Assembly (NCBI RefSeq): GCF_031326345.1
Contig: NZ_CP133671.1
Coordinates: forward strand, 6,525,001-6,589,000
Direction of reading: 5' to 3'
DNA: 64,000 bases
DNA from: Aureispira sp. CCB-E
GTDB lineage: Bacteria > Bacteroidota > Bacteroidia > Chitinophagales > Saprospiraceae
Shown piece by piece: positions 18,382-28,972 of the stretch; within the stretch, counting starts at the first letter, position 1, and every line of letters starts with the position of its first letter. Position numbers and translations under genes: made by a program. The notes beneath the pieces are model-generated. The model was given only the letters and a program-made list of their open reading frames with translations. It searched no databases and was not told where the DNA came from.

Positions 18382-18975
18382 TTATTTTTTTATCAACCGT
18401 TCAATGTGAGGCTTTACTTCGGTATAGGTATGTGTTGCATCAAAAGCACTTGCTCCAATAAACACTTGCTGAATCACCCCCTTTTGATCTATCAAAAATG
18501 ATGTTGGATACGTAGAAACATCCATTTGTTTGGCAATATCTGCTCTATCTGCTACTACTGGATAGCGCATATTTTTCTCGGTCACTAATTTTTCGGCTAC
18601 TTCTTTTTTATCCGTTCCTACCGAAAGAACTACCAAGTTTTTACTTTTATACTGCTCCTGTAATTCATTAAGACTAGAAATCTCCGTTATACATGGCTTA
18701 CATGCAGCAAACCAAAAGTTCAACAGAACAATTTTGCCCCCCATATCAGCCAAATTATATGTTTTCCCCTTTAAGGTTTTTAGAACCAATTCTGGAACTT
18801 TAGTACCAATGTACTTATTTTTTTTTCGATCCAAATATGCCTGAAACTCTTGTTCCCCCTTGTCTACTTTTCCTGTATTTCGATTATTATTAACTGAAAT
18901 ATTAGAAGATGATTGGCAACCTATAAACCAACAGCAGGCTGCCCATACTAGTATATATTTTTTAAATCTTGTCAT
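18382..18975 (-). CDS. TlpA-like thioredoxin-fold lipoprotein
   Basis: The 197-residue protein has a lipoprotein signal (WFIG-Cys20) and then a polar linker. A thioredoxin/AhpC-TSA domain follows, starting at TKVPELVLKTLKGKTYNL. The redox motif is C92-K-P-C95 in FWFAACKPC, and the cis-Pro is in STYPTSFLID. TlpA/ResA-type proteins are anchored to a membrane facing the periplasm and reduce disulfides, for example in cytochrome maturation. The gene ends facing the secreted paralogs and starts 25 bases from the end of the LRR gene, so it may be co-transcribed with that gene and hemE. Confidence 0.88.
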   Translation of the reverse strand: MTRFKKYILVWAACCWFIGCQSSSNISVNNNRNTGKVDKGEQEFQAYLDRKKNKYIGTKVPELVLKTLKGKTYNLADMGGKIVLLNFWFAACKPCITEISSLNELQEQYKSKNLVVLSVGTDKKEVAEKLVTEKNMRYPVVADRADIAKQMDVSTYPTSFLIDQKGVIQQVFIGASAFDATHTYTEVKPHIERLIKK

Positions 18976-19000
18976 AGCAAATTGTTCTTCCTATTTCATA

Positions 19001-19888
19001 TCAATCAAATTTCCAATAAGGTTTATCAAAGTCTACATCTGGTAGCCAATCTTTTAAATTATCTAAATTAAACTTAGCCACTACTTCAGGCAATTCTAAA
19101 TCTCTTAATCGATAGAGACGCCCCAACATTCTAGGTTCTATATCAACCATGGGGTTGTGTTGCATTTTTAAGACTTCTAACCTCTTAATATCACAAACAG
19201 AGCGAGGGCAATTTTTTAGTTCGTTAGAAGTTAAATCCAGAATTCTCAAATTAACCAATTGTCCTAGATCCGCTGGCATTTCGGTTAATTTGTTATTGGA
19301 TAAATAAAGTTCTTCCAAACTAGTTGCATTGGTTAAGCTTTCTGGAAGAAAGTTCATTCGACAATCTTCAACATATAGCCGCTTTAAATTAGGCAATTCG
19401 CTGGCTGCAACTAGCACAGGGTGCTGATTCCAATAATGCTTTGCTTTCCATTGCAGTTCTTCAATCCGTTTAAACTTAGGCAAAATAGCAGCAAAGGTTG
19501 CAATTTCGCTATACTGCCCAAAAAACTTGGGGCTAATAATTAATTGTTCGAAATGATTTAAGAAAGCATCGTTTTCCTCTTTTTCTGCCCAGAAAGTCAT
19601 TTTTTCTGCCGACTGCTCAACCATTCCATACATTTCATCATCCCACTCCAATTCTAAGCCCAACATAAACATAGCTGCCAACTCATGATTGCTCATATCG
19701 TCGCTTGCAATAAGCTGCTTAATCTGTGCAAACTGTTGTTCTTCCTCAGACAAGGAATTTTCTTCGACTAGCACTTCTGTCTCCATCGGTTGTGCCTCCT
19801 CTTCCAATATTTCTAGCTCTGTTTTCTCAGAAACAGGCGGCATTTCGTTGGGCAAAAACCACTGTCTTATTTTCGAAAAAAATCCCAT
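19001..19888 (-). CDS. leucine-rich-repeat protein
   Basis: The 295-residue cytoplasmic-looking protein has an acidic N-terminal half (about 1-150; many Glu residues, no signal peptide). About five leucine-rich repeats follow (about 155-275), with units of the form LPESLTNATSLEELYLSNNK, LTEMPADLGQLVNLRILDLTSN and LKNCPRSVCDIKRLEVLKMQHN. LRR arcs bind other proteins, and the partner is unknown. The gene lies 17 bases after hemE in the same direction and before the TlpA-like gene, consistent with an operon, but function cannot be inferred from hemE. Confidence 0.8.
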   Translation of the reverse strand: MGFFSKIRQWFLPNEMPPVSEKTELEILEEEAQPMETEVLVEENSLSEEEQQFAQIKQLIASDDMSNHELAAMFMLGLELEWDDEMYGMVEQSAEKMTFWAEKEENDAFLNHFEQLIISPKFFGQYSEIATFAAILPKFKRIEELQWKAKHYWNQHPVLVAASELPNLKRLYVEDCRMNFLPESLTNATSLEELYLSNNKLTEMPADLGQLVNLRILDLTSNELKNCPRSVCDIKRLEVLKMQHNPMVDIEPRMLGRLYRLRDLELPEVVAKFNLDNLKDWLPDVDFDKPYWKFD

Positions 19889-19905
19889 GTCTTCAATTTC
19901 TATAA

Positions 19906-20943
19906 TTATAAGTTAGAAGCGTAATCAAACGACTTCACGGTATCCACAAATGCTTTAACTCCATCTAAAGGAGTATCAGGATACACCCCATGACCTAAAT
20001 TTGCAATATGATGAGGACCATAAGCACGCAACATTTCTTGTGTCATAGACCGAATTGTTTTATGATCAGCATACAGGGCACAAGGATCCAAATTTCCTTG
20101 TACAACTTGTGTTTTTCCCAACAAAGAGCGAACATCTTTAGGTGTCTGCAACCACCCCAGCCCCACGACATCACAACCTGCTTTTGCTATTTCTGGCAAA
20201 GAATGCCATGCCCCTTTTGCAAATAAAGTTACAGGAACAACATCAATAGCCTCGGCAATTCGTTGCATATAAGGCAAAGAGAACGTTCTAAAACTATCAG
20301 GCGTTAACACAGCTGCCCAAGAATCAAATACTTGAATTAAATCTGCGCCCGATTTAACCTGTTCTCTTAAATAAGCAATGGTAGAAGTGGTAATTTTGTC
20401 TAGCAATCGATGTGCTAAAGCAGGATTTTGGTACAACAATTTTTTAGCTTTAGAAAAAGTCTTACTTCCCTGCCCCTCTAACATATAACAAAAGATGGTA
20501 AATGGAGCACCGGCAAAGCCAATCAATGGTACTCTTCCGTTAAGTTCCTTCTTGGTCAATTTCAAGGCATCATAAACATACCCCAATGTAGCAGCAGCAG
20601 CTTCTCCTTCAAACAAAGCATCAATATCTGCTTCTGACTGAATTGTTTTTGGAAAAAACGGTCCTTTGCCTGGAATCATTTCGTACGGCAGTCCCATCGC
20701 TTCTGGGATAACTAAAATATCTGAAAAAATAATTGCGGCATCTACTCCCAACTCGTCAACAGGTTGAATCGTCACTTCGCAAGCCAATTCTGGTGTTTCA
20801 ACCAGTTCTTTGAAACCCGACAAACTAGCTCTCAATGCTCTATATTGTGGCAATATACGCCCAGCTTGTCGCATCAACCATACGGGGGGACGTTCTGTTT
20901 TTTCTCCTCTTGCTGCTCTTAAAAATAAATCGTTTTTTAACAT
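19906..20943 (-). CDS. hemE: uroporphyrinogen decarboxylase
   Basis: The 345-residue protein shows the two family signatures: [18 protein letters not shown] near the N-terminus and the later [16 protein letters not shown] block. The catalytic Asp lies in [15 protein letters not shown]. The enzyme removes four acetate carboxyls from uroporphyrinogen III to give coproporphyrinogen III in cytoplasmic haem synthesis. Length is normal and all blocks are intact. It is the first gene of a likely operon with the LRR and TlpA-like genes. A repeat element lies just upstream (20995-21178). Confidence 0.96.
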   Translation of the reverse strand: MLKNDLFLRAARGEKTERPPVWLMRQAGRILPQYRALRASLSGFKELVETPELACEVTIQPVDELGVDAAIIFSDILVIPEAMGLPYEMIPGKGPFFPKTIQSEADIDALFEGEAAAATLGYVYDALKLTKKELNGRVPLIGFAGAPFTIFCYMLEGQGSKTFSKAKKLLYQNPALAHRLLDKITTSTIAYLREQVKSGADLIQVFDSWAAVLTPDSFRTFSLPYMQRIAEAIDVVPVTLFAKGAWHSLPEIAKAGCDVVGLGWLQTPKDVRSLLGKTQVVQGNLDPCALYADHKTIRSMTQEMLRAYGPHHIANLGHGVYPDTPLDGVKAFVDTVKSFDYASNL

Positions 20944-20994
20944 TATTTTACTTTATATTTTAGTTAGTAGTTTGCTATTTTTTATTTCTAACAA

Positions 20995-21178
20995 TAGTTC
21001 GTTGAAACCACGCAGTAGCAGCGAAGCTAAACTTTATTAGTTTAATAATCAGCAAGTTGCGCCTTTGTTGCGTTTTGTGTTAAAATTTTGATTATCAACT
21101 GCGCAGCACTCACGAAGTAAACTAATATAAATGTGCTTTTTTATCTTTTTGGTAAAAAAGTAAAAAAGCAACGAACTA
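20995..21178. repeat. MITE-like inverted-repeat element (copy 1)
   Basis: The element is about 184 bp with perfect 10-bp terminal inverted repeats (TAGTTCGTTG at 20995-21004, CAACGAACTA at 21169-21178). Inside are the motif CGTTGAAACCACGCAGTAGCAG, shared with the copy at 56103-56179, and the block GATTATCAACTGCGCAGCACTCA (21093-21115), shared in reverse with the copy at 54696-54894. It encodes nothing. It occupies the whole space between the hemE start and the ppk1 end. Confidence 0.65.
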
Positions 21179-21289
21179 CTATTCTAATTGACCTGTTACC
21201 AACCAATTGCTGCTCTTCACAGTGTCAAAATTGTAGTCTTGTCATTTTTCATACCCCAAAACCGCACAAATTTAGACAATTACTGCTTT

Positions 21290-23347
21290 CTATTTATCTG
21301 TTTTTCGTAATAATTTATCTTGATAATACACATACATCTGATGTTGTGATCTCCTTGGAGAAGAATCGTTGTGCTTATACTCATTCTTTTGCTTAGCGTC
21401 TATAATCCGAGCCTTGACATTGTCTTTGAATTGTATGTTCAAAAAATCCTTGATTTCTTTTTGCAAATCTTTGGCATAAATCGGGAACGCACATTCAATT
21501 CTATAGAATAAATTACGTGTCATCCAATCGGCAGATGAAAGGTATATTTTTTCATCTCCATTATTATGAAAACGATAAATTCTAGTATGCTCCAGAAAAC
21601 GATCAACGATACTAATAATTTTTATATTCTCACTAAAACCACTTTGATTGGGAACCACACTACAAACCCCTCTAATAATCATCTTAATTTTCACCCCTGC
21701 ATTGCTAGCCTCATACAAACGAGCAATCATTCTAGAATCTTGAATACTATTCAACTTCAAAGTAATTGCAGCCTTTCTACCAGCCTTGGCGTGTTCTATT
21801 TCTTGTTCAATTAACTGGTATATATTTCGTCGCATTCTAAACTGCCCAACCAACAGATGTTTAAACGGCTTTTCTGGACGTTTTTTGTACTCCAAAAAAT
21901 CAAAAACCTGCTCTACTTCCTTTGTCAATCGTTTATCAGCCGTCATAAAACCGAAATCACTATAAATTCTAGCCGTATCTTCGTTAAAGTTTCCCGTCCC
22001 CATATAAGCGTAATGCTTAGATTTTCTAGTAATCAGCAACAGCTTCGCATGAACCTTGAGCTCAGGAATACTATAAATTACTTTTGCTCCCCAAGTTTCT
22101 AGCCGTTCTGCCCAGTACAGATTGGCTTCTTCGTCAAAACGAGCCTTTACTTCCATAAAGACCATTACGTTTTTACCTTCTTGAATAGCAAAACGCAAAG
22201 CAGCAACAATTCTTGAGTCCTTAGCAACTCGATATTGTGCAATTTTAATGTCGGTCACCTCTGGGTCCAAAGCTGCTTGCTCCAACAAACGAATAACATA
22301 TTCGTATTTTTGATATGGAAAATGCAACAAATGATCCTTTTTCTCTATAACTGGAAACAGCTTGGGTTGGTTGTGCAAATCCACATGATTAAGTGGAGGC
22401 AAAGGAATATCTTGTAATTCTCGAATCCCAAAGTTCGGAAACTTGAAAAAATCATAATTGTTATGATATCGACCTTCTGGTTGCAAATCACCTTCTTTCA
22501 CTTGCAAAGCTGCCGTCAAGAAATTCAATGTCCTATTCGACATCCTTCTGTCATATACAAAACGAGTCCCTCGCCCTATCGTCCTCTTTGCAATTCCCTT
22601 TCTAATTTTCTCAATTAAGTTTCCAGTATATTCGTCTTCTATGTAAATATCAGCATCTCTCGTCATTTTGATAGAATAGGCATCCCGAATATGATACCCT
22701 GGAAACAAACGAGGCAAACAATATCGTACCACATCGTCTAAGATAATAAGCTCTTTTCGTTCTGCGTTGCGGCTAGGCAGTTCTATAAATCGTGGAAACT
22801 TTTCAGAAGGTATTCTCACAACAGCATATCGATTGATATGACCTGCTGTTTTTAACCGAACTGCTAGATATATGGCATTACTAGGCAAAAAAGTTTTAAT
22901 CTTATTTTTTACCAACAATATGGGTTGTAGATGTTGTATTAATTTTTCTTCAAAAAATCGATCTAAAAATAAATTATGATAAGATTTTAAATTTTTAGGG
23001 CGAAGTATATAAATACTGTGTTTAGCTAGTTCTGGTAAGATTTGCTCTTTGTAGATCGAATCAAACTCCAGTTGCTGCTCTGTCACAATTTGGCGAATTC
23101 GCTTCAAAATCAACTCTGGGGAAAAATCCATTTGACTCTTGGTCTTTTTTCCCAAACGAATCAAAGCTTTGATAGAAGCAACGCGCACTCTAAAAAACTC
23201 ATCTAAGTTGGAAGAATAGATACCTAAGAATTTAATTCGTTCAAACAATGGTACAGACGGGTCTTTTGCTTCTTGGAGTACCCTATAATTAAATGAAAGC
23301 CAGCTAATGTCTCTATGTATAAAAGGAATATCTTTTTTGTTAAACAT
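21290..23347 (-). CDS. ppk1: polyphosphate kinase 1
   Basis: The product is 685 residues from the ATG at 23347. The frame extends six codons to a TTG at 23365, but the ATG directly before FNKKDIPFIHRDISWLSFN fits the family start. It has the N domain (RDISWLSFNYRVLQEA), the head domain, and two C domains. The catalytic His lies in ELKVHAKLLLI, followed by YMGTGNFNEDTARIYSDFG. A second conserved His is in DRFLEHTRIYRF. PPK1 reversibly polymerises the gamma-phosphate of ATP into inorganic polyphosphate, for energy and phosphate storage and stress response. Length and motifs are complete. The gene is single. Confidence 0.95.
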   Translation of the reverse strand: MFNKKDIPFIHRDISWLSFNYRVLQEAKDPSVPLFERIKFLGIYSSNLDEFFRVRVASIKALIRLGKKTKSQMDFSPELILKRIRQIVTEQQLEFDSIYKEQILPELAKHSIYILRPKNLKSYHNLFLDRFFEEKLIQHLQPILLVKNKIKTFLPSNAIYLAVRLKTAGHINRYAVVRIPSEKFPRFIELPSRNAERKELIILDDVVRYCLPRLFPGYHIRDAYSIKMTRDADIYIEDEYTGNLIEKIRKGIAKRTIGRGTRFVYDRRMSNRTLNFLTAALQVKEGDLQPEGRYHNNYDFFKFPNFGIRELQDIPLPPLNHVDLHNQPKLFPVIEKKDHLLHFPYQKYEYVIRLLEQAALDPEVTDIKIAQYRVAKDSRIVAALRFAIQEGKNVMVFMEVKARFDEEANLYWAERLETWGAKVIYSIPELKVHAKLLLITRKSKHYAYMGTGNFNEDTARIYSDFGFMTADKRLTKEVEQVFDFLEYKKRPEKPFKHLLVGQFRMRRNIYQLIEQEIEHAKAGRKAAITLKLNSIQDSRMIARLYEASNAGVKIKMIIRGVCSVVPNQSGFSENIKIISIVDRFLEHTRIYRFHNNGDEKIYLSSADWMTRNLFYRIECAFPIYAKDLQKEIKDFLNIQFKDNVKARIIDAKQKNEYKHNDSSPRRSQHQMYVYYQDKLLRKTDK

Positions 23348-23365
23348 AAATGTATCGTTTTTCAA

Positions 23366-24887
23366 TCATTTAGTTGATTTCTAGATTCCTAAATAAAGGG
23401 GTAAAAGCTTATTTGTGTAATAACTTTAACAACTTTATTTAAACAATCATCCAGAATAAATTATATCAAATTGAGCAGCAGCACATTGTGCCTCTGCTAT
23501 TCAAAGTATTAAAAAGATGATTACCAACTTCATAGCATTTAAAAAGTCCATAACAGCAACCAATATCTATCCATACTAACTCATGCCTATAAAACATACA
23601 ACTCTCCCCCCTGTCCAATGGTGGTTTTAATCAACCAAAGAATCGTCTTATATCCCTCTAATACCCAACACTCAAATATCATATAAAAAACAGCATATGG
23701 GTTATCAGCTGCATAGCACTCCCAAAGCAATATTAATATAGTTTAAGTAGACCAATGGAATTATTTAAACAATTGTTTAGTTTTCTAATTCGGATGAACT
23801 ATCTCAGTAGTAAAAAAATAAAAATTTTGATGCTGTATTATACACCAAAAGTAACAAAGGATTTTATAATTACAGCATAAACAGAAATGAAAAAACCGAT
23901 AGATTAGAAGTCTTCTTTTAGTTCTTTTGCATTTTTTAAATATTTATTGTTTTTATAGATAAAATACGCAAGTCTAAAACACTGTTAATTTGAAGGACTT
24001 GGCACAAATGAGCCGTTTCATGGCAAAAATGAAACCACTTGCTCTCTTTTTTTTTATTACTTTTGTAGTAATCGTAATTATAAGCAAAATCAATTGCCAA
24101 TAAAGTTTTCATTTTTTAACAAAAAACAAATGAAGCTAAATTATCATATATAATCATTATCAACCTGCGAGAGCTTGGTACAGTGTACCAAAGGCATAGC
24201 CAAACAGTGCGACTTCGTGGTTTATAGAATTTTTTATGGACGATTACTTATGTAAAACTAAAAATACTAAAACACAAATACATAATTCAGTAGAATTTTC
24301 ATTTACTCATAACAATCAACATCAAAAAATCAATTAATTACTTTTTTAAACACCCAAAAACCCTAAGAGTAAAAATCTAATGGATTATCAAAATGAGGGT
24401 AACAATACGATTGTTTCCTCCATAAACAAAAGCAAGAAACGAAACGCACTTACACACTGTTAATCAAACTCTTGCATTACAATATATTCCCAACACATTA
24501 AGCAGAAAGAAGTATAATTTTGTACAAGCACTCTCAGAAACGATATCAAAATGTTATTGAGATTAGCAAATGAAATGATTATTCTTACAACCACGTACAG
24601 AGAACTTGAACTAGACCAATCAAATACAGCAGCGTACTTTCTGCTCTATTTAGCAAAGAAACCTATTTTTAAACCTGCTTGAAACTTGAAATAAAAAATT
24701 TCAAGATAACTATCTGTTCATAAAAAACATAGATAAAAAATAATCTTATTTTTAGTGCTAATCGAAGGAAAAGAGTACTATTATTTGCAATGCTACTACA
24801 TGCTTATTATTACTTTTCCTTGAACAATCACTTAAATTAAACTATTGGGAATCAAACACTCCATGTATATCCAGAAAGATTTGAAAA
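23366..24887. other. 1.5-kb intergenic region with fragmentary repeat
   Basis: No plausible gene was seen between ppk1 (minus) and the TPR-like gene (plus). The block GGTTATCAGCTGCATAGCACTC at about 23699-23720 resembles the inner motif of the repeat elements at 20995-21178 and 54696-54894, so it is probably a decayed copy. A 7+3+7 palindrome TTGGTAC-AGT-GTACCAA lies at 24175-24191 and could be an operator. The rest is AT-rich with no recognisable structure. Confidence 0.45.
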
Positions 24888-25475
24888 ATGACTAATTTAT
24901 CCAAATACGCCGTTGCAACTATTCTTTTGTTATCTTTTTTGCCTCTAGGGTATCAATTCTTGAGCCAAGGAATGAGTGCAGAAGAAATTTTTGCTGCTAA
25001 CTTTACAACTGAAAAAATTTCAGATTTCAAGAATCAACGTGGCTTTGATGAAACACAGGACAAATTGAATTCAAAAGAACTTGAAGCAGAAAAAAGTGCC
25101 CGTATCCGTTCCAAAGCTATTATTTCCTATAATGGAAAAAAATACTCGGAAGCAATTAACTTATTTGAAAGTTATCTAGCCTCTAATGCATTCATCAAAA
25201 ATAAATCAAAAATTGAGCTTTATTTAGCCAAAGCTTATTTAGCTGATAACAAACCACTTGAGGCAAAAAAATTACTAACAACCATAATAAAAACAGAAAA
25301 AAAGCGTATTAAACAAGATGCAGAGTGGTATTTGGTACTAACTTTGATTAAAGAGGATAGTGTAGAGCAAGCAAAAGCAGAATTGAACAACATTCTGAAT
25401 TCCCAAACACCACATGCTCACAAAGATAAAGCGCTGAAGTTGCAGCAACAAATTGACAAATACTACGTACAATAG
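24888..25475 (+). CDS. membrane-anchored tetratricopeptide-like protein
   Basis: The 195-residue protein has one N-terminal hydrophobic helix (about 5-25, YAVATILLLSFLPLGYQFL) with no clear cleavage site. The soluble part is made of helix pairs: AIISYNGKKYSEAINLFESYL, then IELYLAKAYLADNKPLEAKKLL, then AEWYLVLTLIKEDSVEQAKAELNNIL. This is the TPR pattern, about three units. Similar small anchored TPR proteins are common in Bacteroidota, and some accompany sigma/anti-sigma systems, but no such gene adjoins here. The specific role is unknown. The gene is followed in the same direction by the gene at 25707, with its own predicted promoter. Confidence 0.7.
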   Translation: MTNLSKYAVATILLLSFLPLGYQFLSQGMSAEEIFAANFTTEKISDFKNQRGFDETQDKLNSKELEAEKSARIRSKAIISYNGKKYSEAINLFESYLASNAFIKNKSKIELYLAKAYLADNKPLEAKKLLTTIIKTEKKRIKQDAEWYLVLTLIKEDSVEQAKAELNNILNSQTPHAHKDKALKLQQQIDKYYVQ

Positions 25476-25621
25476 ATATATCTTTTATAATGCTTCTACA
25501 TTTAATTACCTCAAAAGAAGAAAAGTCTTGTCTTTGTATTCTTGTCACTTTTGTATCAAACTTCTTCTTTTTTTGACTAAATAAGGTTAGATTGCATTTG
25601 CTTATTTAAAGTTTTATTTTT

Positions 25622-25652
25622 TTTGATAATAAAAATCAAATAATTATCTTTA
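25622..25652 (+). promoter_or_regulatory. Bacteroidota-type promoter for the gene at 25707
   Basis: TTTG at 25622-25625, exactly 19 bases, then TATCTTTA at 25645-25652 matches the Bacteroidota consensus TTTG-N19-TAnnTTTG except for the last base. It lies 55 bases upstream of the start codon. Confidence 0.55.
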
Positions 25653-25706
25653 CAAAGCATTATCTTATCTTACAAATTCTGTAATTTGACTAAAAACTAA
25701 AATTTT

Positions 25707-26597
25707 ATGGTTGTAAGAACTGTACTCAGATTCACTAAATGTTTAGCTCTAATTGCCCTTGTTATTATGTTTTCTGCCGATGACGCTGATGCTCAGCGTG
25801 GAAAGCGAGGTAAACGTGGTAAAAAAGGCAAAGGGGGAGAATTGACAATCTTAAAAAACTTGCCTGAGTTTTTTGTAAACGATAATCTACTACCTAAATA
25901 TTTAAAAGTCATTTATAAAAAAGACGCTGCCCGTTTGGCTCTTCGTCTAATCAACAAAGAACAACGTATTTCAAAACAAACGATACGTGTGCCAGAGGAG
26001 TTGGTGCAAGCTATCTACAATGCTTTGGTAGCGGTTCGTACTTCTGATTATGGTGCGATTGATACCATTTCAACCAAGTACAACGTTCGTTCATTTCCTA
26101 TTCCTAATGTAGAAAGTATCATTTTGGTCTTTGAACACGATGCTCCTTGGGTGGAACCACTAAAACAACGCCAAGATACCACAGGAAGTGTTTCTATCAA
26201 TAACCTCATTCGAGAATACAATTTAGTAATGACTCGCATGGTTTATCTTGACGAAGAACGAGCAGGTTTAGTTCTTCAATCTAGAGAACCATTAAATATG
26301 CCTGCTTTAATGATGAAGTTCTTTACAAGCGAAGGGGTTGGTTCTATTGAAGAAATTTTACCTTATGGAGATGGCAATGATATCAATATTGCTCGTACGA
26401 ATGACGGGTGGGAAATTGTCTACAGTGTTAAATTTGGTAACTGTGTGAACCAATGTCAAAAATTCCATGAATGGAAATTTACGGTAAGCGAAGGAGGTGA
26501 AGTTGCTTATATCGGTGGCTCTGGACATACAATTCCGCCTTGGATTAATGCCAATGCACAAGCAAAAAAATATCCTGATGTTCTAAAAAAGAACTAA
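25707..26597 (+). CDS. exported protein of unknown function
   Basis: The 296-residue protein has a signal peptide (about 1-29, ending DADAQ) and then a very basic Gly/Lys/Arg tract (residues 31-44, RGKRGKRGKKGKGG). The remaining 250 residues form a mixed alpha/beta domain with no motif I recognise. It includes a pair of close cysteines (FGNCVNQCQKF). The basic tract could bind acidic polymers or act as a flexible spacer. A good promoter lies upstream and a strong bidirectional terminator downstream, so the gene is monocistronic. Confidence 0.7.
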   Translation: MVVRTVLRFTKCLALIALVIMFSADDADAQRGKRGKRGKKGKGGELTILKNLPEFFVNDNLLPKYLKVIYKKDAARLALRLINKEQRISKQTIRVPEELVQAIYNALVAVRTSDYGAIDTISTKYNVRSFPIPNVESIILVFEHDAPWVEPLKQRQDTTGSVSINNLIREYNLVMTRMVYLDEERAGLVLQSREPLNMPALMMKFFTSEGVGSIEEILPYGDGNDINIARTNDGWEIVYSVKFGNCVNQCQKFHEWKFTVSEGGEVAYIGGSGHTIPPWINANAQAKKYPDVLKKN

Positions 26598-26617
26598 GTT
26601 GATTATAAAAAATAGAT

Positions 26618-26652
26618 AAAAAAAGCTTTCTACATTGTAGAAAGCTTTTTTT
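26618..26652. terminator. bidirectional rho-independent terminator
   Basis: The arms AAAAAAAGCTTTCTACA and its complement flank a single-base loop (26618-26652), giving a near-perfect stem with A-run and T-run tails. It serves the convergent genes ending at 26597 and 26684. Confidence 0.88.
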
Positions 26653-26683
26653 TATTAGGTATTATAACTTCTATAAATGAAAT

Positions 26684-28042
26684 TTAGTCGTCCAACTTAG
26701 AAAATAATCCCAAACTTGTTTGCAATGAATCCTTCGCCTCAGGTGTCAAGTGCAAAGCAAATGGCTCGTAGGGCAAGTGATAATCATGTGTTGTTAGTTT
26801 CCAGTATAAAATTCCTTCTAAGTTAATTCGCTGCTCTTTAACCACCTCATACAAAGCATCAATCGCAAATTTTCGTTCTTCCCAATCTGCTTCTTCCCTA
26901 TCCCAAACAATAAGACGCTCATTCTGATTAGAGCCGACTATTGAAAAACCAAAACCTGTCCAAGGTTCTATAGTCGTATTTTTGCGGTTGATATATCCTA
27001 GTTCTGTAAAAAGCATCGGTTTATCTTTTAAATCATGCTGGGCACGAAAAGCATCAACTTGATCAAATACATTTTCCCAACCTCTTTTTAACGTTTTTTG
27101 CATCTTTTGAGGACTCACAATTGTTTGATTGGCATTTCTAAGCGCGAAGTAAGCATTGATTCCTATAAAGTCTAAGTCATCCCAAAAAGCAACTTCATGG
27201 TAATTATCAAAATTAGCCGCATAAGTTAGCTTTCCTTTATAAATTGTTCGGACTTCTTTGATTAGCTTCTTCCACTGATAAAGAGCTTGTTTTCTCCTTT
27301 GATTCATCAAAGCCAATCGGTTTCTTTTTCCTGCAAAAGTCGCTTGCTGCCCCCATGTATGATTGTATTTGATGCGGTCGTCTATATAGGCTCTTAAATT
27401 TTTATAATTATCATAACCTCTTACCCACAAATCTTCTTCCTTGAGTTGCTTTTTATACTTCAAAGCTCGCTGTTCAAATTTTCTTTGAGCAGGCACACTA
27501 TTATAATAGGCATACAAAGAAGGCATTGAGTTCACTTCAAACGTGGAAACTAAAGCATTCATTTCGCTGCCAATACAAAACACATCGACTCCTTCTTGGG
27601 CAGCAATAGTAGCCCACTTCTTGGCAAAAGCTTGATATCGACCAAACCAATTGACCAACAAACTATCGTTCTTGGGCAATACCATACCGTGCCACATAAA
27701 ACGATTGCGAACAAAGGCGTGATCTAAGGATACTCGAAGAATCAAAATAACATGTAAACCTGCTGCTTTGGCTGCTCTTATTTCAGATAATACCCCTTGA
27801 TTTTCATCATCAAAACTCAAAGAATCACTGTCCCACTCTCCTTGTTTAGCATATATGGTTACCTCAACAGTATTCATGTTTGCATCTTGCAACATCTTAA
27901 CCCAGTCCTCATTATTTGCTTCATTAATTTGAATACCGCCTAAATAGAACGTATCTGGCTGATAAGGTGCCTTATACTGTTCTCTACTAAATAACAAGAA
28001 AATAAGTGGCGCAATAAAAACGACTAGTAAAATTTTTTTCAT
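26684..28042 (-). CDS. GH113-like glycoside hydrolase
   Basis: The 452-residue protein has an N-terminal hydrophobic segment (about 3-18) that exports or anchors it. The rest is a TIM barrel of the GH113/GTA type: the start GGIQINEANNEDWVKMLQDA, then AAGLHVILILRV. The likely acid/base is Glu160 in FCIGSEMNAL, and the nucleophile is Glu347 in MLFTELGYI. Characterised GH113 enzymes are beta-1,4-mannanases, and related proteins act on other beta-glycans, so the substrate is not certain. The gene stands alone, with no SusCD pair or carbohydrate operon nearby. This argues against a classic polysaccharide-utilisation locus. Confidence 0.78.
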   Translation of the reverse strand: MKKILLVVFIAPLIFLLFSREQYKAPYQPDTFYLGGIQINEANNEDWVKMLQDANMNTVEVTIYAKQGEWDSDSLSFDDENQGVLSEIRAAKAAGLHVILILRVSLDHAFVRNRFMWHGMVLPKNDSLLVNWFGRYQAFAKKWATIAAQEGVDVFCIGSEMNALVSTFEVNSMPSLYAYYNSVPAQRKFEQRALKYKKQLKEEDLWVRGYDNYKNLRAYIDDRIKYNHTWGQQATFAGKRNRLALMNQRRKQALYQWKKLIKEVRTIYKGKLTYAANFDNYHEVAFWDDLDFIGINAYFALRNANQTIVSPQKMQKTLKRGWENVFDQVDAFRAQHDLKDKPMLFTELGYINRKNTTIEPWTGFGFSIVGSNQNERLIVWDREEADWEERKFAIDALYEVVKEQRINLEGILYWKLTTHDYHLPYEPFALHLTPEAKDSLQTSLGLFSKLDD

Positions 28043-28972
28043 AATAGAAAGTTATACAGACTATAGGAGGCTAAAAGTTGGATTCAAAAACACAATTCAA
28101 GATGCACAAAAGTCTGCTCCTCTAAATAATCTTTATGGTGGTCTTTTTAATCAGTTGTTTAAGGTTACTTTCTGAGCTTTTGTTGATAAATTTTTGATAC
28201 GTCTCTTTTTAATACTACTTAGCGGTGCGGCTAATCTTATGCAACTTTCTATCGAAATAATGTTTTAAAAGTAAGCTAACGAGCATTTAGGTAGTACAGT
28301 TACCATGCGTTATATGAACGCTGTACAACATACCAAAAGCAAAAATGGGTAAGGTTATGCAAACTATTCAGCAGTTTTCATAAACGCTATTTATTAAAAT
28401 TTGTCGAAGAAGACCTTTACAATATTTATAAAAGTAAACTAGTGCTTCTTTCAAATCTCCTACAATCAATCTACCTTAGAACGACCGATTGGTACAAATC
28501 TAACATTTACCTTTATCTTTAACTAAAAAACGCCTCTTAATTAATCCCTTGACCAGAAATCTGACGATTTCCTGATTGGCACACCTTTAAACTCCTCATA
28601 TCCCAAAGACCAAACATTTGCTATTAAGATAGCAAAGTAGTATCTTTGAACACCGAATATAGGGTCAAAATTCAATTGATTTTAACTTCAAGTAGACCAC
28701 AATAGTCTATTAACAAATACTAAAGAAGTAAATAATGCGTCAACGATTTTCTTTTATCAAAAACACATTGTATAAATTTTGATATTGGGACACCCATAAA
28801 CATTCCTATATAAAATAGGAGCTTATAATCAAATGTTAAAACCTATCGTTTTTGAAAGTATCTTTCTCAAGCGTATAAAGGTCAATTATCGTTTTAAGTT
28901 GAGATAATGCCATAAACTACATTCCTCTCCCTTAAACACTAATCTATTCAAATCACTAGAACTAAAAAATTC
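28043..28972. other. 930-bp intergenic region, divergent genes
   Basis: No gene was found between the hydrolase (minus) and the M48 peptidase (plus). A good promoter-like element for the plus strand lies at 28617-28648, which implies a leader of about 320 bases for the peptidase mRNA. No conserved riboswitch structure was recognised. Confidence 0.45.
28617..28648 (+). promoter_or_regulatory. Bacteroidota-type promoter upstream of the M48 peptidase
   Basis: TTTG at 28617-28620, 20 bases, then a perfect TATCTTTG at 28641-28648 fits TTTG-N19/20-TAnnTTTG. It lies about 325 bases before the ATG at 28973, so the mRNA would have a long untranslated leader. Confidence 0.5.
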